Assembly: GCA_018697195.1 (NCBI GenBank)
Contig: CM031879.1
Coordinates: 42,457,378 to 42,521,377, forward strand
Direction: 5' to 3'
Source: Certhia americana
Taxonomy: Eukaryota > Chordata > Aves > Passeriformes > Certhiidae
DNA length: 64,000 nt
The position numbers were made by a program, and so were the translations under genes. Shown here one piece after another: positions 24,337 to 36,680 of this stretch; position 1 is the first letter of the stretch; every line of letters begins with the position of its first letter. Under the pieces are notes generated by a model. That model did not search any database. It had not been told where the DNA came from and was given only the letters and a program-made list of their open reading frames with translations.

Positions 24337-25539
24337 AAACCAAAACAATTTAAAGCAACAGATGTCTTGAAGCAGCATGGAAATTAACAGGGGCCCATGC
24401 TTGCCAAACTCAAGTAGTAGGTTAAATACTTAGAAGAGTCATCAAATACCCATAATATTTTCCCACTGTGTGATACTCCATATAACAATGGTTTGAGCTC
24501 ACTAAGTGCTTGGAAACACTACATCTTGAGAGGAAATGAGTTAGAGTTGGTTCAGTAACGTCAGTTCCTCAGGCTGAGAGAATGCTATGGAAATGACAGA
24601 AGAAGATAAGTTTGTCGGTGACCAGACAGCATAAATGCTATGATGACCAGATATGATGCTATGTCAATGCCAGTAGGAAGTTAAGGCCACTCCGCGCTGT
24701 CTCAGGAAGTTTTTTAATGTACTGGAAGCAAGCAGAGTATGCCCTGCCCACACTGCTCCCTGGGGCTAGCAGCAGTCTCCCTCCTCCTGCTCTGCCATCC
24801 CCTACCTTACATAAGCAAAGGTAACACAGAGGTCACAGCAATTTCTGTCTGAATACATGTCATACAAGATACCTCCTGGCTCAGGAGCCCTTTTTTGTTT
24901 GCTTCAGATACTGCTGCCTGATAAGAGAAGCATAATCATTTTAGCCTTGAGAATGGACTGTGCTTACAAAGGCACATCTCCAAGTCCTTAGTTGTCAACA
25001 GGCTTGGGCTGGAGGACAAGCACAAGCCATCTTTCCTTCCGTCTGCCATGCAGGCCAAAGAAAAGGGTTTCAATCTTCATCAGGAACCAGCATATTTAAT
25101 ATGTAGTTGTCAGCAGTAAATTTCTGATCAACTGGACAAAATTAATTTGTTTCTGATTTTATGGCTACGGGCTGAATATTTGCTCCATAGGGCACAGGAG
25201 AAAGGAGAAGACCACAAAGCTGCTTCTTTTCTCCCTAGTTCTCCTTCCCATTAATCAAATCATGCCCAGTCATGTGGCATGTATGGTATGGTAGCTACAT
25301 AACCAAAGAATCTCCTTCCATTTTCAATCTTTTCTCTGCCTGTGAAAGCCATTCTGCAACTCTCCAACAAAAGAAACCTCCCTCTCGAAACAGTAAGATA
25401 TTGATCACAGACCAGTCTGTGACTGCATAAGAGAGAGGGGTTTGAGAAGGAGAGTTTGAAAGACTACAAAACAGGAAAAATCGAAGTGCAAAATCTACAG
25501 GTGTTGAAAGAAACCCAGTAATAACCTGCTGGGAGCACA

Positions 25540-25900
25540 CAGATTCACTGGAATGAGATTATGTGCTGTCAGTTTCCATCAGTCCTCCCCACTGATTGCA
25601 GCATTTGATACATGCAAGCAAGATTCTCAGGCGATGGCAGATGAATACAACTCATTTCTTCCATCATTTGAAAGTCATTAGCATTAGAGCACTGCGTACA
25701 CCAGAAGCATCAAATTAAGCACCCATCACAGGATTAATCCCCATTATCCCCTGGGTTTTTGCAAATGAACACTGCAAATTAAATATTTTAGTGAAAGCAC
25801 TTACAATTTGTTTTCTTGGTTAGCAATGATTTAATTATGCCCATTTTTAAAACACAAGATAAACAAAAGTTCTTTTCCACACAGCTAACAAATCAGTATT
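25540..25900. promoter_or_regulatory. Motif-dense noncoding stretch (possible enhancer)
   Basis: It contains the perfect palindrome GGATTAATCC at 25,731-25,740, a double K50-type (OTX/PITX/GSC class) homeodomain site, then the octamer-like TTTGCAAATG and several ATTTA/AATTA cores within about 150 bp. No repeat family covers it. This is motif reading only; conservation is not tested. Confidence 0.25.
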
Positions 25901-28900
25901 TTGCTCCTCCCTGTTACAATTGCAAAATTATTATTTGAATGTAGAAACTAAAATTCAGTTTTAAAATCATATCTCTTCTGGTTGCTATTAAACCTGTTAG
26001 TGTTGGCATTACTAAGGATTACTTGAAACAGCAGGAAAGCACAATTCACAAACAACCAGAAATAGCAGGAAAGGGGGAAAATTCATCAGTACCAACTTTC
26101 AAATATTTTTATCCATCTGTACAAAATGCAAATCAAGATATGCTCTAACTTCAGGTTCCCAGCCTGTCACAGCACTACAGAGATTGCTAGATCGAGGCAT
26201 TCAGAAGCACAGAATGGCCGGAACAAACTCTTACAATGTTCTGATTTTTCTGACCAAAGATACACAATCTAGAATTCCAGGGCAACACAAGCATGGGACA
26301 AACAGGCTCTGTACGTTTGCCAAGTCACCTGACTGTCACAATCTTTAACATGAAATGTAATATCCTGCTTTAGGCTTGCTGGATTTCCTTACAGAATAAA
26401 ACAATTGACACTGGAAGAATAAATCTGTATTCCCCTCATCCAGTATGCCTCAGAGAGATAGCAAAACTAAAAGGTGTTGCCATGTACATGAAAATACACA
26501 GAACAACAAGCAGAGGAAGCAGAAAAACACTCCACAGCATATGGCTTATGAAAATTGAAATTGAAGTCTGTATACACAAAATGAGAACCAAATGTAATAT
26601 ATATTAAGTTCTATTCACTTGGAACATAAAGTTGGAATTATAATAACAGGTGTTCTCAGATATATGTTTGAAAGCCAGAAAATTACTTCTCTACAATTTT
26701 TGTCTACTACAAAATATATGCTAGCAATTTAGCCCAAAATTAGCATTTCAATGTCTCCCAAGACTGTTTTTTATTTAAATCCAGGCCGGTTTATTGTATA
26801 CATCTTTCATACAGTATTTAAAAACCCAAAAAACCCCACCCCCCAATAAATTTTTAATAAAAATTGGTAAAAGTAAATCTTTGGAAACTGCAATATCCCC
26901 AGATGTTACTACAGATAACCACCACACATTACTCCACAAGTGGAAAAGGAAGGGCAGATTTAATGTTAGACTTATCTGTTTCCAAAAAGACCAATTTCCA
27001 CAAAGGATTAAATTATTTTCTCCCTGTACAGAAAAGTACACAAAGTACTGAAACTAGAACGATATGTTCTTAGCCCCTTCATACCCCATTCTATGCAAGC
27101 CACTTCAGAGCAGTGTGCCCCCTCTTTCACAGCTGTACACAATCTCCAAAGTAGCTGGTAAACTGATAGACTCAAAATATTATTTCTAAATTTTTTTGAA
27201 CCACTATCATACTGCAGAGCGGCTCTAGCTTCAGTTCCACAAGTTGCTTTAGTCACTAGTCCTAGAAGATCATTAAAACAAGAGAGGCACTTCATACACT
27301 TCATCTTTTAATAAGTTAGAAGCTATGATTCTATAGAATAAGTCACCCTTGTGGTCCCTTCACAAGCCACATACACTGTCCTAATTACTTCAAGTAACTA
27401 AATTCAGTTGTGTAATTCTGAGACAATTATTTTTTCCCCCAAGTAGGCAGTCAGGATTTTAATGGGAAATGTGCAGATGTGAATATTGAACTGTGTGTAT
27501 TCTCTTATGTATATGTTCATGCTTCATAAACCTTCTACCACAATTTAATTTTCATTGGATCATAAATATCTGAAGAAAATTGAACTCAGAGGGTTTTCAC
27601 AGAGTAAACACTTTAAACCTCAGAGCTGGAGCCTACTCCCTGCTGTTATGCAAGCAGTTTCAAGCAGTGAAATACATTCTCGGGGCAACCAAACGCAGGA
27701 TTTGCTACCTAGTGATTGATTTCTCCATCTTCCCAAACAGGTCACAGAATTTTGTTTCAGTCAGGGATTGCATATTTTTATCATCTACCACAGACAATTT
27801 TTTTTCCTAGTCTGCAGGTCAGATACAAATCAAAATTCAAGACAAATGCTCCGTAGTGAATCAATACTCACCAACCAAACACCTCTCTTGAGAACGGTTA
27901 GACAGCATTTTTGCCATCTAATCTTCCCAGAGGAGCGAGGGACAGCTTTAATTCTGCTTTGCATCCCTTTAGAGCAAACTACTGAAATATTCAGGTAAAC
28001 ATGAACCCAGCCTTTTGCTCCCACCTCGCCTTTTTCTCAGCCAAGGCTGTCTCCCTCAGCTAATTCTACTAAAGAAAATTTTCCTCTTTACAGCCAAACC
28101 CCAAACTTCTGTGACAGAATTTACAAGTAACAGAAGCAGCTGTTAATAATCCCTTTATAACCTTGCAACAAATTCAAGCCTGAATCCAATTCTGCAATCA
28201 TTATTTCTGAAGCCACAGGACCCCTTCCCAAGGAGAAAAATCTTTAAAAACATCAGAAAAAGCTGGGTGACTGAGTCATCAGTTTAAGCTTATTTCATTC
28301 CAAAGGTACTTTTGAGAAATTTGTGTCTGTCCATGTGCTGTCCTAGGGGAAAAATAAATACAGCAATCTCAACAAAAATAACAGAAGAAATAAGTTTTTG
28401 TATTGACTCCAAAAGAGCAGCCAAATTGATTCCAAGGACAGAACTAGGCTGGAAACTAATACAATAATGTAGTTCCAGTGGAAAGAAGATGTTTTGACCC
28501 TGAGAAGAAGTTTGATGGCAAAAACACCTCAGATATGAATCTTGCTTTTACCAAGAGTCATTGCTACTTTCCCACATAGCTGTAAATCAGAATCCTGTAG
28601 ATGCAATAAAAAGCAAAAAGCTCATATACCAGCAAACAAACAACAAAGAAAAACTCAACCAAAATTTATTCCAAAAGAACATGAAAATGGTATCATCTCT
28701 AAAAGATGAACGGCCTATTTGCGCTCCAATTTACAATTTTTAAAATTATGCCTATTTTCCCCTTGTTACCTTTTTCAAATTATTATTTTTCCCCAGTCTT
28801 CTCAAGAGCTACATCTCTGGGGCCGCATGTAGCCAAGCAAAGTCAATCTGAGTACAAAAAACCAGCACGACTACTTTAGTCTCTGAAAAACATGGGTGAA

Positions 28901-29620
28901 GACATCTCCTCAGGAAGGGTGCAGACATTTCTGTACTTCTCACCTCTCTAGTGCTTATACACCTTGGTGTCAGCCTCAGGTAGCTTTCTAGACCTTCATC
29001 TGTCACAGTATGTACAAGACACTGTAATAAAGAGCCAGCTCTAAGCTTCTCACTTGCTGTCATCATTGCACCTAGTGCAACTCCATGTGAAGGGCGGTGG
29101 AGCAGATGCCTCAGGCATCCTCCGCTGAAAAGAAATGAGTTTTCAGGGAAGATAATCCTGAGATGCAAGGAAGTTGCAAAACAAGCATGTAGAAGCCCTT
29201 TTGGAGGCTGTGATCAGTCCTTTTCACTTGGAGGTCTATGGGATATCTCACCCCGGTAATCCGTGCCCACTATGAAGCCAAAGTAGTTCTTGAGGATTGT
29301 TGCGTTCTTGAGCATTGGTGGCTGCATCTTGAGGCATCTGGGGTGCCAGAGCAACGTGCATGTTAAGAAAGCAACATGATGATCTCCTCCTCTCCTTTCC
29401 CATGGAGTACTGGGCACTGCTCATGGTATGCACACACACAGGTACAAATATGCTCTTTCTTGCCCTAAGATCTTTTCACACAGAGGCAGAAGTCCCCATG
29501 CTTGGGGTGTCCTTGCTGGTATGTGCAGACTTCAGCTGCGGATATGGAAAAAGCTCCTCTATGAGCAGAGGTAAGCAAGTGGTAAAAGTGAGCAATGGAC
29601 AAGAAAAATAAATGTGATGT

Positions 29621-29651
29621 GACACTGAGATGAGATCTCAGACACTGAGAT
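29621..29651. repeat. Short direct duplication with an internal palindrome
   Basis: GACACTGAGAT occurs at 29,621 and 29,641, with the perfect palindrome TGAGATCTCA between them (29,631-29,640). Confidence 0.75.
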
Positions 29652-32600
29652 CTGTATGACAGCCCCTCCGTGGCATTTAAATTAATTCTTCCCAGCAGCC
29701 AGGGAACATGCAACATTAGGATTCCTGCTGGTCTAATTTAGTGCAGGCAGAACAACATCTTTAGCACCCAAGTAAACGAACTTTTCTTCACCATCCACTT
29801 TGATCTATTGCCTCTAACAACTGCCCCAGGTGCCTGTGGTTAAATGCTACCCCTGTTGTGTGGCCCAGTTTAACTGTGGTACTTGTCGGCAGTGATGACC
29901 TGGAGAATGAAAGTATAAAGGGGCTAAAATGTAGAAACCTCATGGAGGCTGTGAATCAATAGCAAGTAAGAATGGCAGCTTGGATGTAGGTTTTGGCTCA
30001 GGACACTCTCCTAAGCCTGTTGCTTAAATTTGTGTTCTAGTATTTGATACCGATTGCCACAAGAGACTTACTGGTAGGGCCATTATTCTACCACAGTCAG
30101 ATAATCAATAGCATCTCTTCTCATGACTCCCGAGCATCTACGGGTGCTTTTTCAGCAGTAGATGCAGAATATACATATCCCCACAATGTCCTAAAGAACA
30201 GACAGCTAATGGCCAGCTAGATCCAGCTGCATCAGCAATGTCCTGAGACACGCTGCCACCTTGCTGTAGTTTAGAGAGATGACAGCAGGCACCCTTTACT
30301 CCTTCAGTTTCGTTCACAGCAACGCTACCTGGCACCCAGAAAAGTGTCGCTGTGTTTGTTGTTACAGAGGAGATGAAGGGTGATGAAGGTACTGGCTATT
30401 TATAAGTAGAATCTGGGAGTTCTGCAGGACATAACAATTCAATCTGGATGCATTGAAAAGAAATACTTTCCCCCTTTCAGCCCCTATAGTACAAATGTAC
30501 TTAAATACACATATAAATTGATGGGTTCTGGTTTGTCTAGAGCAATAGATGCTTGTCTAAAAATAGAAACAATGTTCCAGAACAAGCAGGATTACACATC
30601 TAGACTGCCTAAGTCAGCCTAAGGGGTTTCTCAAAATCTGGACTGTGTTGCTCTGGATAAATTCAGTAAGAAACACTGTCACTCACTAGACTGCAGATGT
30701 GAAGAAACCCAACCTATAGGAGGCAAAGGCATGAGAAATTCAGTCCTTAAGGTGAATGTGGTTTGCTGACATATCTTCCTACTCAGAATATCCTCTGTGC
30801 ACTTCTTGCAGCATATACACATATACAAGTTTAATGGGTTCAGCTTAAAATAGCCTGTTTTAAGAGCTGTATTTTTACCCACATAAACCTGGATTAAAGT
30901 GGCTTAAAAGTATACAGTCATATAGCTTTATCTCCAGTGATACAGAAACATTCCTGTAATTGACACTGCCCTGTATCATGGTCAGTCTCCCACAGTGGCC
31001 CTCTCCAAGGTACAGGCTGGGCTTTTCTTACTGTTTGCTGAGGTAATTGTAGAGTTTATACCAAGAATCTAGGAGCAATTACTATAAGACAGACGAAGCA
31101 AGAGGGGAAGTTTACTAGTTAAGAACATGAAATTTAAATCAAACAAACTTGTTTCTGTGCCTCAGTATAGGATTCCAGATGTTTTGTAAGGAAACAGAAG
31201 ACAAGACAGACATCAGGAATTACATCTTAGCACTAATGATTTGAAAGCTCTATTCTTGTAAAACAGAATGATACAGTTCAAAAGTAAGGTGTTCTAAAAG
31301 GTTTTAGAAAAATGAAAGGCTACAGGTGAACTAATTTTTTTAGCTTCAATCATTTAAAATGCTTAGAGAATTTACTTAAGAAGACAATACATTCTGTTCA
31401 GACCTTTCCTGATATCTTTTATTTTCTGGCTGTCAGCAAGAAGTAAATGTTACCTTATGTCATACAGTCTACTGCTGAGAGACTTGATGGTGCTCTTCAT
31501 TCCATCCTTTCTTTCCTTCACCTTAATTAGAATTGAAGACTGAAATCGTGTGACTCTCAACACTCAGGAGATAATTACAAGGGAAAAACAGCTAAGGGCA
31601 TGGCTGCATGTGTTGCACACCAGATAAGGCAATACTCTTTCCTTCCCCTCTGCTATTACAGTGTTTCCACTGCAGCATGTTTGGCTGCACTAAGATATAC
31701 ACCACAAAAGCTATTTATGAACTCTCCTATCAGTACACACACAGTGGTCACAACAAAAGACTGCAGTAACCAGGAACATTTTGATATATTTTTCTAAAGG
31801 AAACCTTATTCCCTTGGATTCTGCAGGAAAGGGAGGAGATGCTCCAAAGCTTCAGGCCTTGGCTAAAGCACTGATGGAAGACCAGAGCTCTGTCTTTGAA
31901 GATGAAATGTCATATTGGATGCTCATTTAAAATTAGGTTTAATCGACTCATTTTCATAACAAAGACAGTAGCTTCTCAAAAGTGCTCACCAAAAGGAAGT
32001 GAAACTGCTGACACAATGTGAAGCGCTGAAAACAAAGTGATGGAGCTAACACACTTATCTCAGGAGCATGGTGCATCTTGATTTTCTTAGAGGGTTTTTG
32101 CCTAATGCTGTCATGCAAAGGCTCTTCAGAAACCCAGGGATGATTTTCAAAACATCCAGCTCTGGCCACTGGTTCTGAAAGACACTGAGAGACTTCACCT
32201 GTCACATAATTCTCTAAAATTTGTTCCTGTATCAGCTTTTGCTGTTTGAGCAAGATATTAAGAAGAATAATCACTGCCGTAGCACTTGATGGCCTTGGTA
32301 AGTGAAGAATTATCAATATTTTTCTTTCCTCCCACTCATCAAGAGAATTTACAAAGTGAAAAGGAGCATTTTCTAAATTCCTAGCAAAACAAAAGAATTT
32401 GAAATATTCTCAGCAAAATCATACATTATTGTTTAAAACTTTAATTTTAATTAAAATAAAACAAAGCAAGGTGACTAGAAGAGCAATTATACCTCAGATT
32501 TTTGGACAAAAAAAAAATCTGACTAATGTCTCATTCATATGGAATGTGATAGGGCCACCAAATCTGCTTTATCTCTTGGAAGAAAATCTGTTCCGCTTCA

Positions 32601-32987
32601 TATCTTTAAAGATTTGATTAACTTAACTTTATGTTTTATTCCATGAAGGATTAAACTACTGTAAACTGGCAGCAGATAATCATAGGCAGCACCAACCCTC
32701 AGCAACAACTTGAGCTGATGTGCACTCCTGGTGTTATGAGGAAGGATGCTAGTCCACTGCAACATCCCCCTTCCCTTCTCTTTATCTCGATCTTATGTTT
32801 GCATTTGGCTCCTTGTTGTGGACGGATATTGTTGCATGTTTTGTAAAGCTAGTTCTTGTGCTTGTAAATCGAAAAGATATTTCATCAGGTATAAAAAAAA
32901 ACATGCTGAGATACATACTGCAACTAGTCTTTTCCTATACTTTTGTGCTGAATACTGTGCTGTATCTTCAGGGGTTTGAGCTCTTAC

Positions 32988-33061
32988 TTCTAGATCATTT
33001 AATATAACAAATGAAATAAACAGTCCCCAGACAAACACAAGAATGGAAGCTATCACCTTTC
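32988..33061 (-). CDS. Possible internal exon encoding a membrane-spanning segment
   Basis: On the minus strand a strong acceptor (branch-like region, then a long T tract ending TAATAG) at 33,062-33,063 opens a frame that reads K, then VIASILVFVWGLFISFV, then ILNDLE. The donor GAA/GTAAGA follows at 32,988. The peptide is one hydrophobic helix ending in charged residues, as in a type II signal anchor. The exon is 74 nt and takes two bases to complete its first codon, which fits the phase left by the candidate first exon at 55,987/56,011. A second donor, GCA/GTATGT, would extend the exon to 32,919 in the same frame and also end in phase 0, adding a charged stretch (VRAQTPEDTAQYSAQKYRKR). T-rich DNA tends to encode hydrophobic residues by chance, so this is not proof. 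I do not recognise the family. Confidence 0.28.
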
Positions 33062-34796
33062 CTATTAAAAAAAAGGGCTATTTAAGTCATATAGTACAGA
33101 GAAGTAAAATGCTTTAGCTCCTCTCAGACACCATCTGGGAAGGAAATATTGTATTAGAGACACACAAGTATCATGGGATTAGTTTCCACAGTTATAGCAA
33201 CTAGGTTTATCGGAATACAAGGTACCAACAAAGAGTAGCAGAGCCTGACTGGTTTTCAAATTATTTTGTGCCTTTGATGGCAATTTTTATACAGCTGCTT
33301 TCAGAACTTCCACTTTCTTGTTCACCAAATGACTCTGAGAAATACTGCAACAGGAACAAGCAAGTCCTTTTAAAACCACACTAAGAACATCACTGTGAAC
33401 CACATCTTTAAAAAAACCTGCTGTCCTCTTTAGAAGGAAGTTCTGACTGTGAGTTATTCTAATGTGAAAGACAAGAAATGGTATTTTAATTTGTATTTCA
33501 TGGGTCATTCCCAGCACTAATGAGGGCAGCCCTCCTTCAAGTGGTTGTTTTTTCTCTTGCTATGGGGGAAGAGAGATGGTGAACCCACATGACTGCCTTG
33601 TGGGTCACAGAGATAGTTTGGGGTACAGGTGATCTCAGCTCATGGTGCTCCCAGCTGTCAGATCCTTGTGAACTGAGCCCAGCAACCACTTCTTCCTGGA
33701 CAGACTGGTCACTGCTGCTGCCCAGAGTGAAATTCTTCAGCCAAACAAAAACTGGAGGGGAAGGGACAAATCTTCAACACCTTTTTGCCCCTTTTTAGCT
33801 CTTTACCCCTTATGAAGATCTTAAACACTTCATTATCACTGGTAAACAAGGAGACATATCAACCCCCTCCACTTGAAGCCAGCTGGTAAGTAACTAGCAG
33901 CACCCAAACAGGCACTGCACCATCACAACAGGAAGTTCTTCTTATGACGTGCCAATGTTATGACACAATAGCAACTTGATTCAGCAGGACCCCCCCTTTT
34001 TCCAGATCATGCAGAAGTATCGCAAACTACAGAATATTAAAATTGCTTCCCACCTGTAACTCAAACAATCAAAAGCCTCAGATGTTGAGCTGGCCCTGCT
34101 GTCTGTAGCAGAGGAAAAAACATCTGGTAATATACATTTTGTCAAGTTTTTTTATTACTGAATCATATTGCATATGCACTTATCCTAAGCAATCTGTTGC
34201 TAGGTGCTGATTTATTTAATAACTTAATGGACTTTGAATAGTTTCCAGAAAGGAATGCTGGACCTCAAGGCTGTGTTGTTATTTTGTTCAAATGAAGCAA
34301 CAATAGCTGAAAAAAACCTCTTGAGTCCTCAGCAGTGGTAGTAAAAAAAAAATTCTGCATTGTGGCAGAGTTTGAAATCAGATCAAAGAGCAACTGTGAA
34401 GCATCTTGTTTTGAAATGCAAGAGTAGGTGAAAAGAATTATTTACCCTTACGCTCTTAAAGTGGGATTAGAGCTACAGCTTGGAGAGACCGGTTCAAAAA
34501 CAATCATAATCAACAAATCTTTCCAAGATGCAAACTGTTCCATATACAATAAATCTTTGAACTGGATGCTCTTTGGAGATTTATTCTGTCATACCTTCAG
34601 TCCTGTAATTTTGCATCATCAAAGTGAAACTGAAATACCTAGTTTTAGCCTTAGCTAAATGCAAACATATCTTCTTCTATTTCTGCAGACTGTTTAACAT
34701 TAAAATATGTGAAAATATCTTGCAAAGTCCATTAAATGGCATTATTTTTTACAACAGAGGAAGGGCAAACGATTCTCAGAAAACTGCAATGAATGC

Positions 34797-34812
34797 CCCC
34801 CCGCCCCCCCCG
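34797..34812 (-). repeat. C7-G-C8 tract (G-rich on the minus strand)
   Basis: The run of C interrupted by single G bases could support a G-quadruplex on the minus strand, but there are only two long G tracts, so intramolecular folding would need slippage within them. Confidence 0.6.
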
Positions 34813-35420
34813 CTAATCTTTTTAGTTTTAAGGGCAAAGCTATAGAGTTACGGTTCACTCATTCTCTAGCTTTTCTGAAAAGGAGATGGTTACAGTGAAT
34901 CAGGTTAGTTTCTGGTCTCTTTTTATAAACACAACACAGGTTTATCAGTCTGTGCATCCTTATTGTTGTGTCAAATAAATGTGACTTTGTTATTTTCATA
35001 TAGTTTAAAAAAGCATGAATTTTCAAGCTCATAGCAATTGCAAATGAAAATCTATATTCACATCTCTGAATATTGTCATCTGTCCTTAAAAACAGGTCTA
35101 GCAAGTGCCTGTAAGCAACATGGTGAGCCCAGGTGAGCTACACACTTGGCAAGAGCTTGAGGAAGTGAATTTTTCTAAAAGTCAAAATGCAGCACCTGCC
35201 TGAAGTGACTGCAGCTTATACAGGCAAAACTCCGTGCTCCATGAAGTTTCCCAGTATTCCAGCTTCATTTCTAAGCCCCCAAAGTCTTAGAAAACAGTCC
35301 TGGCCAGCTGAAGGCACTGGTGTTTTCTGGCAGCATACATGCAGATCTGCACTTTATTACTCTCTTTAAGCATGTTAAACCTTACATGGATCTACCTGCC
35401 TGCCAGCTGCAGTGTTCACT

Positions 35421-35587
35421 GCAAAGAAGTTGATGCAGAGAGCTCTGCAAAAGTTGATGCAGAACGCCTGTCTCCTGATGGTCCACAAGGAATCTGCCTG
35501 TAAGAACACCGTGCGCCCTTGCCCCTTGTAAGGGCCTAATCTGAAATTAGAGATGACAGAACAAACATTAGAGATGGCAGAACAAAC
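35421..35587. repeat. Cluster of two short direct duplications, possible LTR remnant
   Basis: A 21-bp unit is duplicated with one mismatch at 35,546-35,566 and 35,567-35,587 (core GAGATGACAGAACAAAC). Just upstream AAGTTGATGCAGA occurs twice, at about 35,428 and 35,451. The stretch between has GC content above its surroundings. Nested short duplications are common in LTR U3 regions, but I cannot assign a family. Confidence 0.5.
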
Positions 35588-36459
35588 TATTTTGTTTGAC
35601 CTCTGTGGGTCTTTGAGCAGCTAAGGTCTTGCTGTAGTTATATATCTACACAGAGTGTGTACTCTATACATCTATACTAAGTAGAATATTATATTACAGT
35701 TTTACATCACAGACTAACTTTGGTATAAAACAGCATCCCTTAATCTGAGGGGAGGCAATAACTCTCGGAACAGGTAAAGCAGCAGGACCCATATGTTGTA
35801 CCTTGCATGGAGATCTTGCTGATTTATCCATTTCCAAGTTAATTCATCTAATCATTTAGAGGCAGTGAAGTTTGGATTTAAGAGCAGCTCTAGAGCCCAC
35901 TGAAGTCATGAGGTACCTCACGGCTTTCTGGAAGCTTTGGATTCAGAGCGCAACAGCTGTTCAAAACCTAAACCTGAGAAAACTGAATGTACAAGAACAA
36001 ATGGAACTGATCACAGCTGCAGATGCAGAGCATCTTTGTCTACTTGTACTCAAAGAATCTAGGGTACAGGACATGACAGGCTTGGTTTCTGCAAGGAGAT
36101 GGGGCTAATCTGTCCATTGCAGGGAGCCCAGCTCCTAGTAAGATCTCCCTCATAAACAATTGTTTTTCTTTTTCTCTTGCAGCACATATTGCAATAGAGT
36201 AGAAGGCTGAAAGCTCAACTATCCAAAGCTCTCCATCCCAATACACTTCTGTAGAGCATAGCAGGGTTTTGAAGAAAGACAAAACCAGGTGATGAGCATT
36301 CAAGTGGTAGAATTTAGTGCAGAGCCTTAAACAACAAACTGCAAAACAATGCATTTTACTACATTTCAGACCCTTTGCCACTTCCAGGTCACAGGCTGAA
36401 CACCTCACCCAGATTCATACATTGATCCTGCAGCAGGATCCATATAAGCATGAAGGCTG

Positions 36460-36680
36460 ACATAGCATTAATTACCCATGCCCATTAGTGGAACCTCTTT
36501 TCCTGCACAGCTTGATGCATCCGTAATAATTTTCCAGGGGATGCACCAAAAGGTGTAACTGGAACAAAATGCCCTCACATGAGAAGCACAGATAGCACAT
36601 CATTCTCTGTGTTGCATGTTAATTATCACCTTGTGCAAATTCTTGTACATTTGTGTGCCTTTGAGGTAAAAAGTATGAGA
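36460..36680. promoter_or_regulatory. AT-rich homeodomain-core cluster (possible conserved element)
   Basis: GCATTAATTACCCATG, CCCATTAGTGG, GTTAATTATCACC and TTGTGCAAATTC occur within about 200 bp of otherwise unique, repeat-free sequence. The call rests on motif density alone. Confidence 0.15.

Larger units (their letters stand above)
24335..32918. other. No gene seen over about 8.6 kb apart from the motif-dense stretch at 25.5-25.9 kb
   Basis: The minus-strand frames at 28,809-29,168 (119 codons) and 29,214-29,439 and the frame at 31,954-32,316 (120 codons) have no recognised domain and no convincing acceptor and donor pair. A 20-bp-spaced duplication lies at 29,621-29,651. Confidence 0.45.

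Noticed and set aside
27250..27335. Possible CR1 end (GATCATTAAA, then GCTATGATTCTATAG)
   Set aside because: Only scattered matches; too weak to separate from chance.
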